A model generated the notes under the pieces. That model worked only from the letters and a program-made list of their open reading frames with translations. It ran no database searches and was not told where the DNA came from. A DNA stretch of 64,000 nucleotides from Alphaproteobacteria bacterium (GTDB lineage: Bacteria > Pseudomonadota > Alphaproteobacteria > Rickettsiales > UBA1997), in assembly GCA_021151765.1 (NCBI GenBank), contig JAGKWR010000002.1, positions 62,001 through 126,000 of the forward strand, written 5' to 3'. Shown piece by piece: positions 34,815 to 42,870 of the stretch. A program made the translations under genes and the position numbers. Positions within the stretch are counted from its first letter, which is position 1. Each line of letters opens with the position of its first letter.

Positions 34815-34880
34815 TAAATTTAAAACTGCGTTTTAAATTTAGGTTAATTTCGAGTTGCTACAGGCGAAGTAAATTCGCCT
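34815..34880 (+). promoter_or_regulatory. Two perfect hairpins in the leader of the alaS N-terminal gene
   Basis: A 12-bp AT-rich stem (34815-34826 with 34830-34841, loop TGC) is followed by AGGCGAA (34862-34868) pairing with TTCGCCT (34874-34880). They sit 28-93 bases before the alaS-N ATG. They could be terminator, processing or regulatory structures; no T-box-like pattern was recognised. Confidence 0.5.
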
Positions 34881-34907
34881 ATCCACAACAAAGTTTATTT
34901 TTTTAAG

Positions 34908-35693
34908 ATGCTTACTACCAACGAAATTCGTACAAAATTCCTCGATTACTTTGCCAAAAATGGCCATGAAATTATTGCGTCTAGTCCTTTGATTCCGCAT
35001 AACGACCCTACTTTGATGTTTACCAACGCGGGGATGAATCAGTTCAAAAATTATTTTACTGGCGTGGAAGTTCCGAAATTCAAACGCGCAGCGACTTCGC
35101 AAAAATGTGTCCGTGCTGGTGGTAAACACAACGATCTGGACAATGTTGGCTACACTGCCCGTCATCACACTTTTTTTGAAATGTTAGGTAATTTTTCTTT
35201 TGGCGATTATTTCAAAGAAGAAGCGATTTTTTATGCGTGGAATTTGTTGACGAAAGAATTCGGTATCAACCCACAAAAGCTTTTAGTTACTGTTTATCAC
35301 AACGATGATGAAGCGGCAAATTTTTGGAAAAAAATTGCTGGTTTAAATGATGATAAAATTATTCGTATCGCAACTGACGACAACTTCTGGTCGATGGGCG
35401 ACACTGGTCCTTGCGGCCCGTGCTCAGAAATTTTCTTCGATCATGGCGATAAAATTTTCGGCGGCCCTCCAGGCAGCAAGGATGAAAATGGTGATCGTTT
35501 TATCGAAATTTGGAATTTGGTTTTCATGCAATTTGAAAAACACAAAGACGGCAAAATGATTCCATTGCCAAAACCTTGTATTGATACTGGCATGGGCTTG
35601 GAACGTGTCACTTCAGTGATGCAAGGCGTTCATGATAATTACGAAACTGACAGCTTCAAAAAATTGATCGGCGAAATTCAAAAAATTGTGTAA
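34908..35693 (+). CDS. alaS: Alanyl-tRNA synthetase, separate N-terminal catalytic subunit
   Basis: This 261-residue protein covers E. coli AlaRS from its N-terminus to about residue 262, the whole class II aminoacylation core. Visible are the motif 1 region with LIPHNDPTLMFTNAGMNQF, motif 2 ATSQKCVRAGGKHNDLDNVG, TARHHTFFEMLGNFSFGDYF, DTGPCGPCSEIFFDHG and motif 3 DTGMGLERVTSVMQG near residue 235. It stops with TAA after EIQKIV, in the linker before the tRNA-recognition domain. The next 60 bases carry no AlaRS homology. The rest of the enzyme is at 4157-5968, on the same strand but 29 kb upstream, so this is no simple frameshift or insertion. The core is undamaged, with codon use like other core genes. 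Fragments of similar size acylate RNA minihelices in E. coli, so activity with the partner is plausible. Confidence 0.94.
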   Translation: MLTTNEIRTKFLDYFAKNGHEIIASSPLIPHNDPTLMFTNAGMNQFKNYFTGVEVPKFKRAATSQKCVRAGGKHNDLDNVGYTARHHTFFEMLGNFSFGDYFKEEAIFYAWNLLTKEFGINPQKLLVTVYHNDDEAANFWKKIAGLNDDKIIRIATDDNFWSMGDTGPCGPCSEIFFDHGDKIFGGPPGSKDENGDRFIEIWNLVFMQFEKHKDGKMIPLPKPCIDTGMGLERVTSVMQGVHDNYETDSFKKLIGEIQKIV

Positions 35694-35755
35694 GTTTTGG
35701 AATGTAATTCAATTTCTTACACAGTCGCTAACCTAGAAATGGTAGATTCCCAATT

Positions 35756-37705
35756 ATGAAAAAACCAAATATCAAAGCCTTCTCTCTGGTTGAAATCACG
35801 ATCGTAATTTTAGTGATTGGTGTTATTATTGCTGGTGTGTTGGCGAGTAATGTTTTGATTAAGAAGTTTCGTATAGCTACGGCGCAGAATTTGACGCAGT
35901 CGTCACCGATTCAAGGTATTGCAGATTCGGTGTTGTGGTTGGAAACTAGTTTGGACAAGAGTTTTAAGGCTTCAGAGAGTGAGGATAAGTCGAAGTTGAG
36001 TGTGTGGTATGATGTTCGTGAGTCTATGTCTAAGAATAATGCTGTTCAAAGTGATGCTGCTTATGCTCCGAGTTATTCCAATAGTATTAATTATGTGCAA
36101 GCGGTGAAGTTTGATGGCACGAATGGTTATTTTACGGTGGATGGCTCAGTTTTGAACAATACGAATTACACGATTTTTGTTCTAGAGAGGAGAGAGAGTA
36201 ACAAGAGCGGTAATTATTTTATTGGTGATGCTTCATCTGAGAATCAATCAACTACGAATAAGAATTTAGTTTTAGGTTATAGTGCTGATGGGACGGTGAT
36301 TCATTCGCAATCTAGTGATAATTCTTACAGTTCGAGTATTTCGACTTATGCGTCCTCAACTGGCAAGGCGCGAGTTTTTAGTTTTGTTCATGATAGTTCT
36401 GTGGGTAAGAAGACTTATATTAACGGACTTCTAGCTGCGACTTCGACTGATACTAATAATTTATCTGGGATGAACACTTTGACGATTGGTAAGTCTTATC
36501 AGGGTCAGATTGGCGAGATTGTGATGTTTGCTCGTGCTTTGACTGATGAAGAGAGAGAATCGGTTGAAGATTATTTGGGTAAGAAATGGAACAGCACAAT
36601 TTTACGTTCTATTGGTGGATCTGCTTCATCTGGCGGTATTGGTGGAAGTTGTGTTGGCGGAACTGTCAGCGATTCGGGATGTTTGATTTCTTGTACAGTA
36701 ACTGCTGCTAATGGGATCACAGCTACCACAGTTCAAGACGGATCTGGATCTTTAACTTGTAACGCTGCAGCAAATTTCACTGGTTCTTTGCCTTACTCCT
36801 GTGTCAACGGTGTCTTCCAATATACAGACAAAACAAGCTGCTCCTGCGCAACTGGTTATAATCTAACGGGCTCGACTTGTACACCAATTAACCCAAGTTG
36901 TTCAGGTGGCACCGAATCTACCACAACTATTTCAGGAATTACTTACAAACTGCATACTTTTACATCTTCTGGAAATCTTGTTTGTACAGCTGGTGGCCGT
37001 AGTCAGGTATTAGTTGTAGCTGGTGGCGGCGGCGGTACATTTTTTGGTGGTGGTGGTGGCGGCGGCGGTGTCGTATTTAAGTCTAGCCATACTCTTACAG
37101 TCAAAACTTATAGTGTTACAGTTGGTAGTGGTGGTATTGCTAATACTTCAGCTACAACCACTCCAGTTAATGGTGGCAACTCAGTTTTTGATACTATTAC
37201 CACTTATGGTGGTGGTGGCGGTGGAAATAACTCTCTAGCAGCTGGAAAAGCTGGTGGCTCTGGTGGCGGAGCAAACAGGGGAGATGTTCCGAGCAGAGTT
37301 GGTGGTGCAGTTATTACAAATATCGCAGACGGAGGAATTTCTTACGGAAACGTTGGCGGTGCCACAGCAAATATTACAGGTTGGGGTGGTGCTGGTGGAG
37401 GTGGAGGAGCTGGATCAGCAGGTGGTCAAGGAGGTTCTAACGGCACAGCAGCTGGAGAGGTTGGTGGTAGTGGTGGTAATGGCGTATCAATAAGTATAAC
37501 AGGAACACCAACTTATTATGCCGGTGGCGGTGGTGGTGCTGTTCAGGGAAACTTAACCCCATCACCTGGTGGTTTAGGTGGAGGTGGAGCTGGAGGTCGA
37601 AATCCAGTCGCCGGAACAGATGGTTATGGTGGTGGTGGTGGTGGCTCAACTAACATACCTAAGAGAGGTGGTTCTGGTGTCGTAATTATTCGTTACGCTA
37701 AATAA
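35756..37705 (+). CDS. Prepilin-like protein with LamG, Cys-rich linker and glycine-rich domain
   Basis: A 649-residue mosaic. Residues 1-35 form a type IV prepilin N-terminus (KAFSLVEITIVILVIGVIIAG, Ala before the cut and Glu at +5). Residues 40-285 are paralogous to the protein at 7416-8315 (TLTQSSPVNSI versus NLTQSSPIQGI; LWLETS; LSVW) and look LamG-like. About 290-390 is a Cys-rich linker (CSCATGYNLTGSTC). Residues 410-649 form a glycine-rich domain (runs of Gly with VTVGSGG, ending SGVVIIRYAK) like those of phage tail and adhesin proteins. In the LamG half lysine is mostly AAG, whereas neighbours use AAA. Inference: a surface or pilus-associated adhesin. It converges with the ankyrin gene with two bases between stops. 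Confidence 0.78.
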   Translation: MKKPNIKAFSLVEITIVILVIGVIIAGVLASNVLIKKFRIATAQNLTQSSPIQGIADSVLWLETSLDKSFKASESEDKSKLSVWYDVRESMSKNNAVQSDAAYAPSYSNSINYVQAVKFDGTNGYFTVDGSVLNNTNYTIFVLERRESNKSGNYFIGDASSENQSTTNKNLVLGYSADGTVIHSQSSDNSYSSSISTYASSTGKARVFSFVHDSSVGKKTYINGLLAATSTDTNNLSGMNTLTIGKSYQGQIGEIVMFARALTDEERESVEDYLGKKWNSTILRSIGGSASSGGIGGSCVGGTVSDSGCLISCTVTAANGITATTVQDGSGSLTCNAAANFTGSLPYSCVNGVFQYTDKTSCSCATGYNLTGSTCTPINPSCSGGTESTTTISGITYKLHTFTSSGNLVCTAGGRSQVLVVAGGGGGTFFGGGGGGGGVVFKSSHTLTVKTYSVTVGSGGIANTSATTTPVNGGNSVFDTITTYGGGGGGNNSLAAGKAGGSGGGANRGDVPSRVGGAVITNIADGGISYGNVGGATANITGWGGAGGGGGAGSAGGQGGSNGTAAGEVGGSGGNGVSISITGTPTYYAGGGGGAVQGNLTPSPGGLGGGGAGGRNPVAGTDGYGGGGGGSTNIPKRGGSGVVIIRYAK

Positions 37706-37707
37706 AT

Positions 37708-38742
37708 TTAACGTCCCATTCCACCACCTTGGGAATTATTGCTGTGGTGAAATGGATTATTTACGTGAGATTGCAGCGATCCGGCATTGTCAATCATCTG
37801 CCCCATGACTTCACTAACTCCTCGTACGTTCTCTTTCGTAATCACACTAGCGCGATCAGCAACTATTGCTGTGATTGCCCAATTACCAGTTTTAGCAGCA
37901 GTTTGTAAAATTGTTTCTCCGCCTAAATTGGCGTTCACATTCGCTCCATCTAAAACTAAACTATTAACTGAAGTAATATCGCCACTTAAAATGGCATCGT
38001 GCAATTGTTCTTCTTTAGTTTGCGAATTTTGCGGTGATGTTTGGTTATCGTTTATCTTACCAAATAAATTCTGCGAACTGCTTTTAGCGCCATTTTCTCG
38101 CAATACTGAAGTTAAATCACGATCAATTTTCAAAATCGCAATATCCAAAGCTGACAAGCCTTCATTATTCAAAACATTGAGCTGCACACCTTCTGTAATT
38201 AGAAATTCCATCATCCATTTTTTAACTCCAATTTTAACAGCAATATGAGCAGAATTATCACCATTTGGCGATCTAAAATTTACGTTTGCTCCGAGCATAA
38301 TCAACCATTGCAAAAACTTTTTACCGCGATTGCCCAACAAAGCTGCGCTTAAAGCGTTGAATTTACCTTTGCGATTAAATTTGTTGAGATCGGCTACATT
38401 AAACTCACAAACATCAAAAAAATTAGTAATCTCTTCAATATCAAGGTTTGAAGCACAAGCTGTAACAAATAATTCTTGAGCAATTTCCCGCAAATTTTTT
38501 TCAAAATTCGCGCCTTCTTTTTGCAATTCTTTTTTAAGCTGCTTCAGCTGATGTTGTAGTTCTTCCAACCAAGCTTTTTGATCTAAGTTACTACCTAAAT
38601 ATTTGGCACCAGCTAATTTCTCTGCAAAATTATTAACATAGTCGCGATCAAATTTATCGGCTTTGTTCTGCTTAGATTTTGGCTCATTTTTTTGCGAAGA
38701 ATCTTTTACAAACCAAGAAAAAACTCTCACAAAGAAAGCCAT
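37708..38742 (-). CDS. Ankyrin-repeat protein
   Basis: A 344-residue paralogue of the protein at 31831-34089. The shared module is IAQELFVTACASN (near residue 88) with ITNFFDVCEFNVADLNKF. Ankyrin repeats then run from about 115 to 305 (WLIMLGANVNFRSPNGDNSAH, GVQLNVLNNEGLSALDIAI, LVLDGANVNANLGGETILQTA). The N-terminus has a short hydrophobic stretch (MAFFVRVFSWFV) that might be a membrane tether, and the tail is Asn/His/Gly-rich. It lacks the long coiled coil of its relative. It is transcribed away from the lysS side, nine bases before the lysS start-proximal boundary is not shared; the genes are tandem on the minus strand. Confidence 0.8.
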   Translation of the reverse strand: MAFFVRVFSWFVKDSSQKNEPKSKQNKADKFDRDYVNNFAEKLAGAKYLGSNLDQKAWLEELQHQLKQLKKELQKEGANFEKNLREIAQELFVTACASNLDIEEITNFFDVCEFNVADLNKFNRKGKFNALSAALLGNRGKKFLQWLIMLGANVNFRSPNGDNSAHIAVKIGVKKWMMEFLITEGVQLNVLNNEGLSALDIAILKIDRDLTSVLRENGAKSSSQNLFGKINDNQTSPQNSQTKEEQLHDAILSGDITSVNSLVLDGANVNANLGGETILQTAAKTGNWAITAIVADRASVITKENVRGVSEVMGQMIDNAGSLQSHVNNPFHHSNNSQGGGMGR

Positions 38743-38750
38743 AATCAGTT

Positions 38751-40322
38751 TTATTTTATTTTTTCTTCAACCAATTTCACAAAACTTTCAATGCCAAAAA
38801 GTGCAATGAAAGATCCCATTCTTGGGCCTTGATCTTGTCCTAATAAAATTTGGTAAAGCGCTAAAAACCAATCACGCATATTCTTTTCATAACCGTGATT
38901 TTTACCAACTTGGAATACTAAATTCTGCAACAACGCGCCGTCATTTTTTTGTTCTTCAGTTGCGTTTTGCAAAGTTGTAACAAGTTCGCGAAGTGCTGAT
39001 TTTTCAGCGTCAGTAGCTTCACGATATTTTTTATTTTTCTTGATGAAATCGTTGTAATAGTTGATGGCGTTGCCGACCAATTTCGCTAAATAAGGCGAGT
39101 TTTCTTTGGTCAAACCAGCTTGGTATTTGGAAATAAAACCCCACAGAACCGAGTCATTTTCTGGGTTACAAGCCGATGCCAAATTCAACAACAGCGAATA
39201 GCTCAAGTTAAAATTAATCGCCGGAACTTTTCCTTCATGAATGTGGAAAGCAGGATTATCAAACTTTGCCGCCTCTTCCTGAGTTGGATAAGATGCCGCA
39301 AAAGTTAAATATTCGTCAGCCGCTTTTGGAATTACATCGAAATATAAACGTTTGGCAGTTTTTGGTTTTTGATACATAAAAAGTGCCATCGATTCAGCTG
39401 GCGCGTAGGAAAGCCACTCTTCAACTGAAATGCCGTTACCTTTCGATTTCGAAATTTTTTCGCCAGAATCTGACAAGAACATTTCGTAAGTGAAATTTAC
39501 TGGTGGAATGCCGCCCAAGATGCGGCAAACTTCGCGGTAAATTCTTTCATTTGGTTGGTGATCTTTGCCGTAAATTTCGTAATCAACACCCAAAGAATAC
39601 CAGCGCGCGCCGAAATCAATTTTCCACTGCAATTTGCAATTTCCGCCGGTAACTGGAATTTCTTTTTCAACTCCGTTTGTATCAACGTAAATAACCGTTC
39701 CTTTGGCTTTATTTACACCTTTCACGCCTTTGTCGATAACAATTCCAGATTCTGGATCAATCGGCATAAATGGCGAATAAGTAGCTTGGCGTTCTTCACC
39801 CAAAGTTGGCAACATCAAGTTCATCAAATCTTCGTATTTTTCCAAAACGCGCAGCATTGTTGAGTCAAAGGCACCAGATTTATATTTGTCTGTCGCTGAA
39901 ATAAATTCATATTGAAAACCAAAACCATCCAAAAAGCCACGCAAACGCGCATTCATGTGATGTCCGTAAGATTCATGAGTGCCGAAAGGATCAGAAACTG
40001 AAGTCAGCGGTTTGCCTAAATTAGCACGTACCATTTCTTGTTGCGGCACGTTGTCTGGAACTTTGCGAAGCCCGTCAATGTCGTCAGAAACGCAAAACAT
40101 TTTAGTCGGAATTTCCGGCGCAATTAAAGTGAAAGCGTGACGCACAAAAGAAGTACGTACAACTTCACCGAAAGTTCCGATATGCGGCAAACCTGACGGC
40201 CCGTAACCAGTTTCAAAAAGAACGTAACCTTTAGCCGGAGTTTTACCGCCAATTTTATCGTAAATTCTTTTAGCTTCTTCAAAGACCCAATTTTTGGGCA
40301 AATTATTTATATCGAGTTTCAT
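38751..40322 (-). CDS. lysS: Lysyl-tRNA synthetase, class I
   Basis: Class I LysRS (also called LysK), the type found in archaea, spirochaetes and most alphaproteobacteria, unlike the class II enzyme of E. coli. The HIGH-type motif is GPSGLPHIGTFGEV near residue 45 and the KMSKS-type motif is EKISKSKGNGIS near 290. GKDHQPNERIYREV and YEMFLSDSG are also typical. Length (523 aa) is normal. It is followed within 10 bases by the ankyrin gene and preceded by a small unknown ORF on the same strand. Confidence 0.96.
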   Translation of the reverse strand: MKLDINNLPKNWVFEEAKRIYDKIGGKTPAKGYVLFETGYGPSGLPHIGTFGEVVRTSFVRHAFTLIAPEIPTKMFCVSDDIDGLRKVPDNVPQQEMVRANLGKPLTSVSDPFGTHESYGHHMNARLRGFLDGFGFQYEFISATDKYKSGAFDSTMLRVLEKYEDLMNLMLPTLGEERQATYSPFMPIDPESGIVIDKGVKGVNKAKGTVIYVDTNGVEKEIPVTGGNCKLQWKIDFGARWYSLGVDYEIYGKDHQPNERIYREVCRILGGIPPVNFTYEMFLSDSGEKISKSKGNGISVEEWLSYAPAESMALFMYQKPKTAKRLYFDVIPKAADEYLTFAASYPTQEEAAKFDNPAFHIHEGKVPAINFNLSYSLLLNLASACNPENDSVLWGFISKYQAGLTKENSPYLAKLVGNAINYYNDFIKKNKKYREATDAEKSALRELVTTLQNATEEQKNDGALLQNLVFQVGKNHGYEKNMRDWFLALYQILLGQDQGPRMGSFIALFGIESFVKLVEEKIK

Positions 40323-40327
40323 AAATT

Positions 40328-40549
40328 TTATTTTGTTACAGCATTATCGTTATTTTTAACAGACTGATTTTGAGAAATTTGAACTGAAGTAGAGGGTGGT
40401 ATTATTCCAGCTGGTTGTTCTGGATTCCAATATTCTTCAATATCAGAAATAGCATTTGATCTTGTGCTACGTCTTTGCTCTTGATCAGTCAATTCTTTTT
40501 CTTCAAAAGAAGGAGTATGATTATCTTTATTATCAGATTGGTTATTCAT
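40328..40549 (-). CDS. Small hypothetical hydrophilic protein
   Basis: A 73-residue frame between mtaB and lysS, on the same strand with five bases before lysS. The product is very polar (Asn, Gln, Glu, Ser-rich) with no membrane segment and no recognised domain; EEYWNPEQPAGIIPPS is the only distinctive part. The ATG has only a weak upstream purine stretch. Its tight fit between two genes supports reality, but composition alone does not. Confidence 0.45.
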   Translation of the reverse strand: MNNQSDNKDNHTPSFEEKELTDQEQRRSTRSNAISDIEEYWNPEQPAGIIPPSTSVQISQNQSVKNNDNAVTK

Positions 40550-40573
40550 TGAAATTATCTCTTAAAAGTTTGT

Positions 40574-41986
40574 TTACTTAATTTCAGAAATGATTTCACC
40601 GCATAAGTGATTTCGCTCAAATCCGGTAATTTTCACTAATTCTATTTCGCCATTTTTGTATTCTAAAATATCAGAAGTAATTTTTACATCCAAAAAATTC
40701 TCGGTTTTGCCTTTTCCATCTTTTTCAACAATCACGTTGAAACTTTTACCAACCTGCTTTGACAAAAATTTTTGCAACTCAGCTGCGCCAGTTTCGCGCA
40801 AAATTTTAGCCCGTTCTTTGGTAATTAAGCCGTTCACTTGCGGCATTTTCGCGGCCGGAGTTCCTTCACGTTTCGAATAAGGAAAAATATGGGTAAAAAT
40901 TATTCCAGCTTCTTCAATTAATTTGCGTGAATTTTCGAACATTTCATCAGTTTCAGTTGGAAAACCAGCAATAATGTCAGCACCGAAAGTCATATCTGGT
41001 CTAATTTCACGAGCTTTGCTGCAAAAATCTAGGACTTGCTGACGCGTGTGACGACGCTTCATTCTTTTTAAAATTATGTCGTCTCCCGATTGCACACTTA
41101 AGTGCAAATACGGCATAAAACGTGGTTCGGTGCGCAAAATATCGAAAAATTCTTCGTCAATTTCGGCAACATCAATTGAAGATAAACGCAATCTTGGCAG
41201 CTCTGGAACCAGCTTCAGCAAACGTTTTATCATTTGCGACAAAGTAATTTTCACCGGTAAATCTTCGCCGTAACCAGAAATATCAACTCCTGTAAAAACC
41301 ACTTCTTTATGACCCGCCGCAACCATTTTTTTGACTTGCGCAACAATTTCACCAAAAGCCACTGAACGAGAATTACCACGACCAAAAGGAATCACACAAA
41401 ATGTACAACGATGATTGCAGCCATTTTGAATTTCTAAAAAAGCACGTGTTTGATTTTCAAAGTAAGAAACCAGTTGTGGCGCGGTTTCACGCACTGACAT
41501 GATGTCATTCACTTTGATTTTTTCACTTTCAAAGTCAGTTAGAGAAATTTGCGATTTCTTTTTTTCTTCAACAAAAATGCGATCTTGGTGAGAGTTTAAA
41601 GAATTTATGGATGAAGAGTTCGGAGTTAAAAGTGAGGAGTGTGATTCGTCACTGCTATTTTTGTAACTTTCAGGATTAGATTTTTCGGAGTTCCCTAAGA
41701 CTAAATCTACTTCCGCCATTTTAGCATATTTTTGCGGATCGATTTGGGCGGCGCATCCTGTCACAACTATTTTAGCTTCTGGATTATTTTTGCGAGCTTT
41801 GCGCAAGGCGGCGCGCAGGTCTTTTTCCGCTTCAGAAGTTACGGCGCAAGAGTTGAAAACGATCAGGTTTTTTTGTTCAGTTTGAGCAATCGCTTTTTTG
41901 ATTCCTTCCGATTCGAACGCATTTAGGCGACAACCAAAAGTAACAACCTGATTGGTGTTTGAGTTATGATTTTCTTCTGCGGTCAT
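40574..41986 (-). CDS. mtaB: tRNA t6A37 methylthiotransferase MtaB
   Basis: Radical-SAM enzyme converting t6A to ms2t6A at position 37 of tRNAs reading ANN codons. The N-terminal UPF0004 domain starts VVTFGCRLNAFESEG, with further cluster cysteines in NSCAVTSEAE and VVTGCAAQ. The radical-SAM motif is GCNHRCTFCVIPFGRG near residue 193, and a TRAM-like end follows. CRLNAFES favours MtaB over MiaB. Between the two domains (about residues 95-150) is a Ser/Asn-rich extra segment partly encoded by a heptad repeat (41611-41646). Its start overlaps the end of the BON lipoprotein gene by 23 bases. Confidence 0.92.
   Translation of the reverse strand: MTAEENHNSNTNQVVTFGCRLNAFESEGIKKAIAQTEQKNLIVFNSCAVTSEAEKDLRAALRKARKNNPEAKIVVTGCAAQIDPQKYAKMAEVDLVLGNSEKSNPESYKNSSDESHSSLLTPNSSSINSLNSHQDRIFVEEKKKSQISLTDFESEKIKVNDIMSVRETAPQLVSYFENQTRAFLEIQNGCNHRCTFCVIPFGRGNSRSVAFGEIVAQVKKMVAAGHKEVVFTGVDISGYGEDLPVKITLSQMIKRLLKLVPELPRLRLSSIDVAEIDEEFFDILRTEPRFMPYLHLSVQSGDDIILKRMKRRHTRQQVLDFCSKAREIRPDMTFGADIIAGFPTETDEMFENSRKLIEEAGIIFTHIFPYSKREGTPAAKMPQVNGLITKERAKILRETGAAELQKFLSKQVGKSFNVIVEKDGKGKTENFLDVKITSDILEYKNGEIELVKITGFERNHLCGEIISEIK
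41611..41646. repeat. Heptad-periodic repeat inside mtaB
   Basis: Plus-strand sequence GGAGTTAAAAGTGAGGAGTG (41622-41641) matches the hairpin arm GGAGTTAGGAGTGAGGA at 62887 in 15 of 17 aligned bases and shows the same seven-base step. It lies in frame within mtaB and encodes the SSLLTPNSSSIN segment, which ordinary MtaB proteins lack. Confidence 0.55.
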
Positions 41987-42581
41987 TGATCATGATTACG
42001 TGGCTAACAACTTTTTCCACGCCTCTAACGTTAGTAATTATATCGGTAACTCTTTTTAATTCAGCTTGATCTTGGGCAACGCCAATCAAGTAAACTGTGC
42101 CGTTAACTGTGGTAACTTTGTAATTGAAAGTAGCGATATTTTTAGCAAAGACCAATTTAGTTTCGATTTTTGACGTGATGAAATAGTCATAAGTTGCGGA
42201 AGTATAATCACGAAAATGCACTGAATCACCATCACGAATTTGAATCTCATCAATAACTTCTTTTACACCAAAGGCTTTCCAAGCAAGCTCGGAAGCAAGT
42301 TTGGCTTTTTGGACATCACGCGCAATTCCCGTTAAAAGAACGCGACCTTCGTTAACCGTAACATCGATTGAATTGCCAAAGTTTTTCAAACCGTTTTGCA
42401 AAAAATCAGCGTGTAAAGTTGTGTAGATTTGAACGTCGTAACGCGTGTTGTTTAAACTTTTTTCACGAGTTGCAACTACTGCAGTTGTTACAGAACCAAC
42501 AACGACTGTTTCAACACAAGAAGTGAGGATAGTTAATGCCAAAATTGCTGATAAAATTTGACGATTCCCAAAAAAACTCAT
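41964..42581 (-). CDS. BON-domain outer membrane lipoprotein (DolP/YraP-like)
   Basis: From ATG 42581 the 205-residue product has a lipoprotein signal (LALTILTSCVETVVVGS, Cys near residue 22). Two BON domains follow: one around NSIDVTVNEGRVLLTGIARD, the other around ATFNYKVTTVNGTVYLIGVA. This matches the DolP (YraP) architecture involved in outer-membrane integrity. The open frame extends to 42671, but those 30 residues precede the signal peptide. The stop lies inside the mtaB start region (23-base overlap), so the two are coupled. Confidence 0.85.
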   Translation of the reverse strand: MSFFGNRQILSAILALTILTSCVETVVVGSVTTAVVATREKSLNNTRYDVQIYTTLHADFLQNGLKNFGNSIDVTVNEGRVLLTGIARDVQKAKLASELAWKAFGVKEVIDEIQIRDGDSVHFRDYTSATYDYFITSKIETKLVFAKNIATFNYKVTTVNGTVYLIGVAQDQAELKRVTDIITNVRGVEKVVSHVIMINDRRRKS

Positions 42582-42759
42582 ATTTTTAGTATGTTTTGAA
42601 TGCTTGATAATAAAGGCGGGAAGACATATGGAAATATTTTTTACGTTAGTTTTTCGATTTGAACATTGCAAATTATTTTTCGATTCATAATTTGCGCGAC
42701 CTCACTTTCGAAATCACTTCAAAAATTTTTCAAAAATTCGCAAAATTTATTTTTTATTT

Positions 42760-42834
42760 GCGGGCGTAGCTCAGTGGTAGAGTGTCACCTTGCCAAGGTG
42801 AATGTCGAGGGTTCGAATCCCTTCGCCCGCTCCA
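42760..42834 (+). tRNA. tRNA-Gly (anticodon GCC), CCA encoded
   Basis: The acceptor stem GCGGGCG pairs with CGCCCGC. The D-arm GCTCAGTGGTAGAGT, anticodon arm CACCTTGCCAAGGTG with GCC in the loop, and T-arm GAGGGTTCGAATCCCTT are all intact. Discriminator T and CCA follow at 42831-42834. A terminator hairpin starts two bases later. Confidence 0.98.
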
Positions 42835-42835
42835 A

Positions 42836-42870
42836 AAAACCAGACCTAATCGAAGGTCTGGTTTTTTTTT
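42836..42870 (+). terminator. Rho-independent terminator of tRNA-Gly
   Basis: AACCAGACCT and AGGTCTGGTT form a ten-base-pair stem with a short loop, followed by nine or more T residues. It ends the monocistronic tRNA transcript. Confidence 0.92.

Noticed and set aside
34908..35755. alaS broken by a simple frameshift or point mutation
   Set aside because: The 60 bases after the N-terminal stop show no AlaRS homology in any frame, and the C-terminal part lies upstream, 29 kb away, with its own start.
37023..37649. Several long open frames opposite or beside the glycine-rich segment
   Set aside because: They arise from GGT/GGA repeats read in other frames (His-rich or Val/Leu-rich translations), a composition artefact.
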